From: NAK19 sp034434515
GTDB lineage: Bacteria; Chloroflexota; Anaerolineae; Anaerolineales; UBA4823
NCBI GenBank assembly: GCA_034434515.1
Contig: DAOTZA010000126.1
Location: 1 to 5,943, forward strand
DNA length: 5,943 bases
Direction of reading: 5' to 3'
Both the position numbers and the translations under genes were made by a program. Shown in pieces: positions 5,281-5,943 of the stretch. The notes below the pieces were generated by a model. It had not been told where the DNA came from. It saw only the letters and a program-made list of their open reading frames with translations, and did not search any database. Within the stretch, counting starts at the first letter, position 1; each line of letters starts with the position of its first letter.

Positions 5281-5943
5281 GCCGCGTTCTTTAAGCGAGG
5301 CGTAGCGGTTGCGACCAACAATAATATGATCGAGCACCTCGATATCCAGCAGTTGACCGGCCTGGATGATGGCGCGGGTGAGCGATATATCTTCGCCGCT
5401 AGGAGTTGGATCGCCGCTTGGGTGGTTATGGATGACAATGATTGCCGCGGCGTTGAGGCGCACTGCCTGGCGAAAGATCTCCCCTACCCGAACCTGCGCC
5501 GAGTTCAGCGAGCCACGCACAATTGAGTGAATCTCTAAAACACGATTGCGGGTATCCAGGATCAGCACCCGCATTTCTTCCTGCTCCAGACCGCTCATTT
5601 CATGGTCAACGAGCATGAAAGCATCCTCTGGGCTGCGAATGGTCGGCCGCTCGTCTGATTCGAGGCGCATGCGGTTACCCAGTTCGATCGCCGCTTTGAT
5701 CTGGGCGGCTTTTGCTGGCCCAATGCCATGTTGAGCGCTTAGCTCTTGAAAAGAGGCGCGATGAAGGCCTAAAATGCTGTGGAAATCCCGCAGCAACCGT
5801 TGTCCGATCTGCACGGCATTCTCGCCAGGGAGACCGGTGCGAATTAAGATCGCCAGTAACTCTGCATTGCTCAGGGCGCTGGCGCCTTTTTCAGCCAGTC
5901 GTTCGCGCGGGCGATCGGTTTTGGGTAAATCTTGAATGCGAAA
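5266..5943 (-). CDS. radC: RadC / UPF0758 family JAMM-domain protein, 5' end cut by window edge
   Basis: The frame is open from the right edge down to a TAA at 5268-5266, giving 225 visible residues, close to the full family length. The visible N-terminus reads RIQDLPKTDRPRERL and then LSNAELLAILIRTG, the standard opening of the family, so only the start codon and perhaps a few residues are missing. A helix-hairpin-helix-like stretch GIGPAKAAQIKAAIEL lies at visible residues about 73-88. The C-terminal JAMM (Mov34/MPN) domain carries HNHPSGDPTPSGED, with predicted zinc ligands His172, His174 and Asp185 (visible numbering). A GTG at 5814 is not the start because it would remove the conserved N-terminal domain. 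The name comes from an E. coli radiation-sensitivity allele later traced to recG, so a DNA-repair role is not established and the biochemical activity is unknown. It converges with acylphosphatase. Confidence 0.94.
   Translation of the reverse strand, partial: FRIQDLPKTDRPRERLAEKGASALSNAELLAILIRTGLPGENAVQIGQRLLRDFHSILGLHRASFQELSAQHGIGPAKAAQIKAAIELGNRMRLESDERPTIRSPEDAFMLVDHEMSGLEQEEMRVLILDTRNRVLEIHSIVRGSLNSAQVRVGEIFRQAVRLNAAAIIVIHNHPSGDPTPSGEDISLTRAIIQAGQLLDIEVLDHIIVGRNRYASLKERGIAFG

Noticed and set aside
5812..5814. GTG as the start codon of RadC
   Set aside because: The frame continues upstream to the window edge with clear family N-terminal sequence (DLPKTDRPRERL), so the true start is outside the window.

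Overview
The window holds one broken gene, five complete genes and one gene cut by the right edge. Coding density is high, there are no rRNA or tRNA genes, and gaps are short. Three features suggest Chloroflexota, probably Anaerolineae: a mevalonate-type decarboxylase with a WGN instead of WGK motif, a membrane-anchored MA-family peptidase next to RseP, and an orphan IntI-type integrase carrying a palindromic repeat. This is a judgement from gene families and recalled lineage patterns; no marker gene is present.

Left part (1-518): the C-terminal half of an integron-type tyrosine recombinase. A 28-bp palindrome (403-430) lies exactly where the conserved codons between DIRTV and GHKD should be. 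It shifts the frame, so the reading frame stops at 459, before the catalytic tyrosine. The correct end of the protein, including the tyrosine, is still readable in another frame at 432-518. The copy is therefore a recently disrupted pseudogene.

Centre (519-5260): five genes, all on the + strand. The first encodes diphosphomevalonate (or phosphomevalonate) decarboxylase for isoprenoid synthesis. A 102-bp gap with a good -10 box follows. Then come four closely packed genes: a site-2 intramembrane protease (RseP), a HEAT-repeat protein with a very acidic tail, a membrane-anchored HELMH metallopeptidase, and acylphosphatase. Their spacings are 11 bp, 29 bp and a 4-bp overlap, which suggests one transcript. 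Two of the four are membrane-associated zinc proteases, so a shared envelope role is possible but not shown.

Right part (5266-5943, - strand): a RadC-family JAMM-domain protein converges on acylphosphatase with a 5-bp gap. Its start lies just outside the window. A small stem-loop covers the convergence point.

The most notable observation is the palindrome-disrupted integrase. The rest is mostly recognisable housekeeping; the HEAT protein and the MA-type peptidase are the least characterised genes. I see no CRISPR array, insertion sequence, attC array or clear new defence system.
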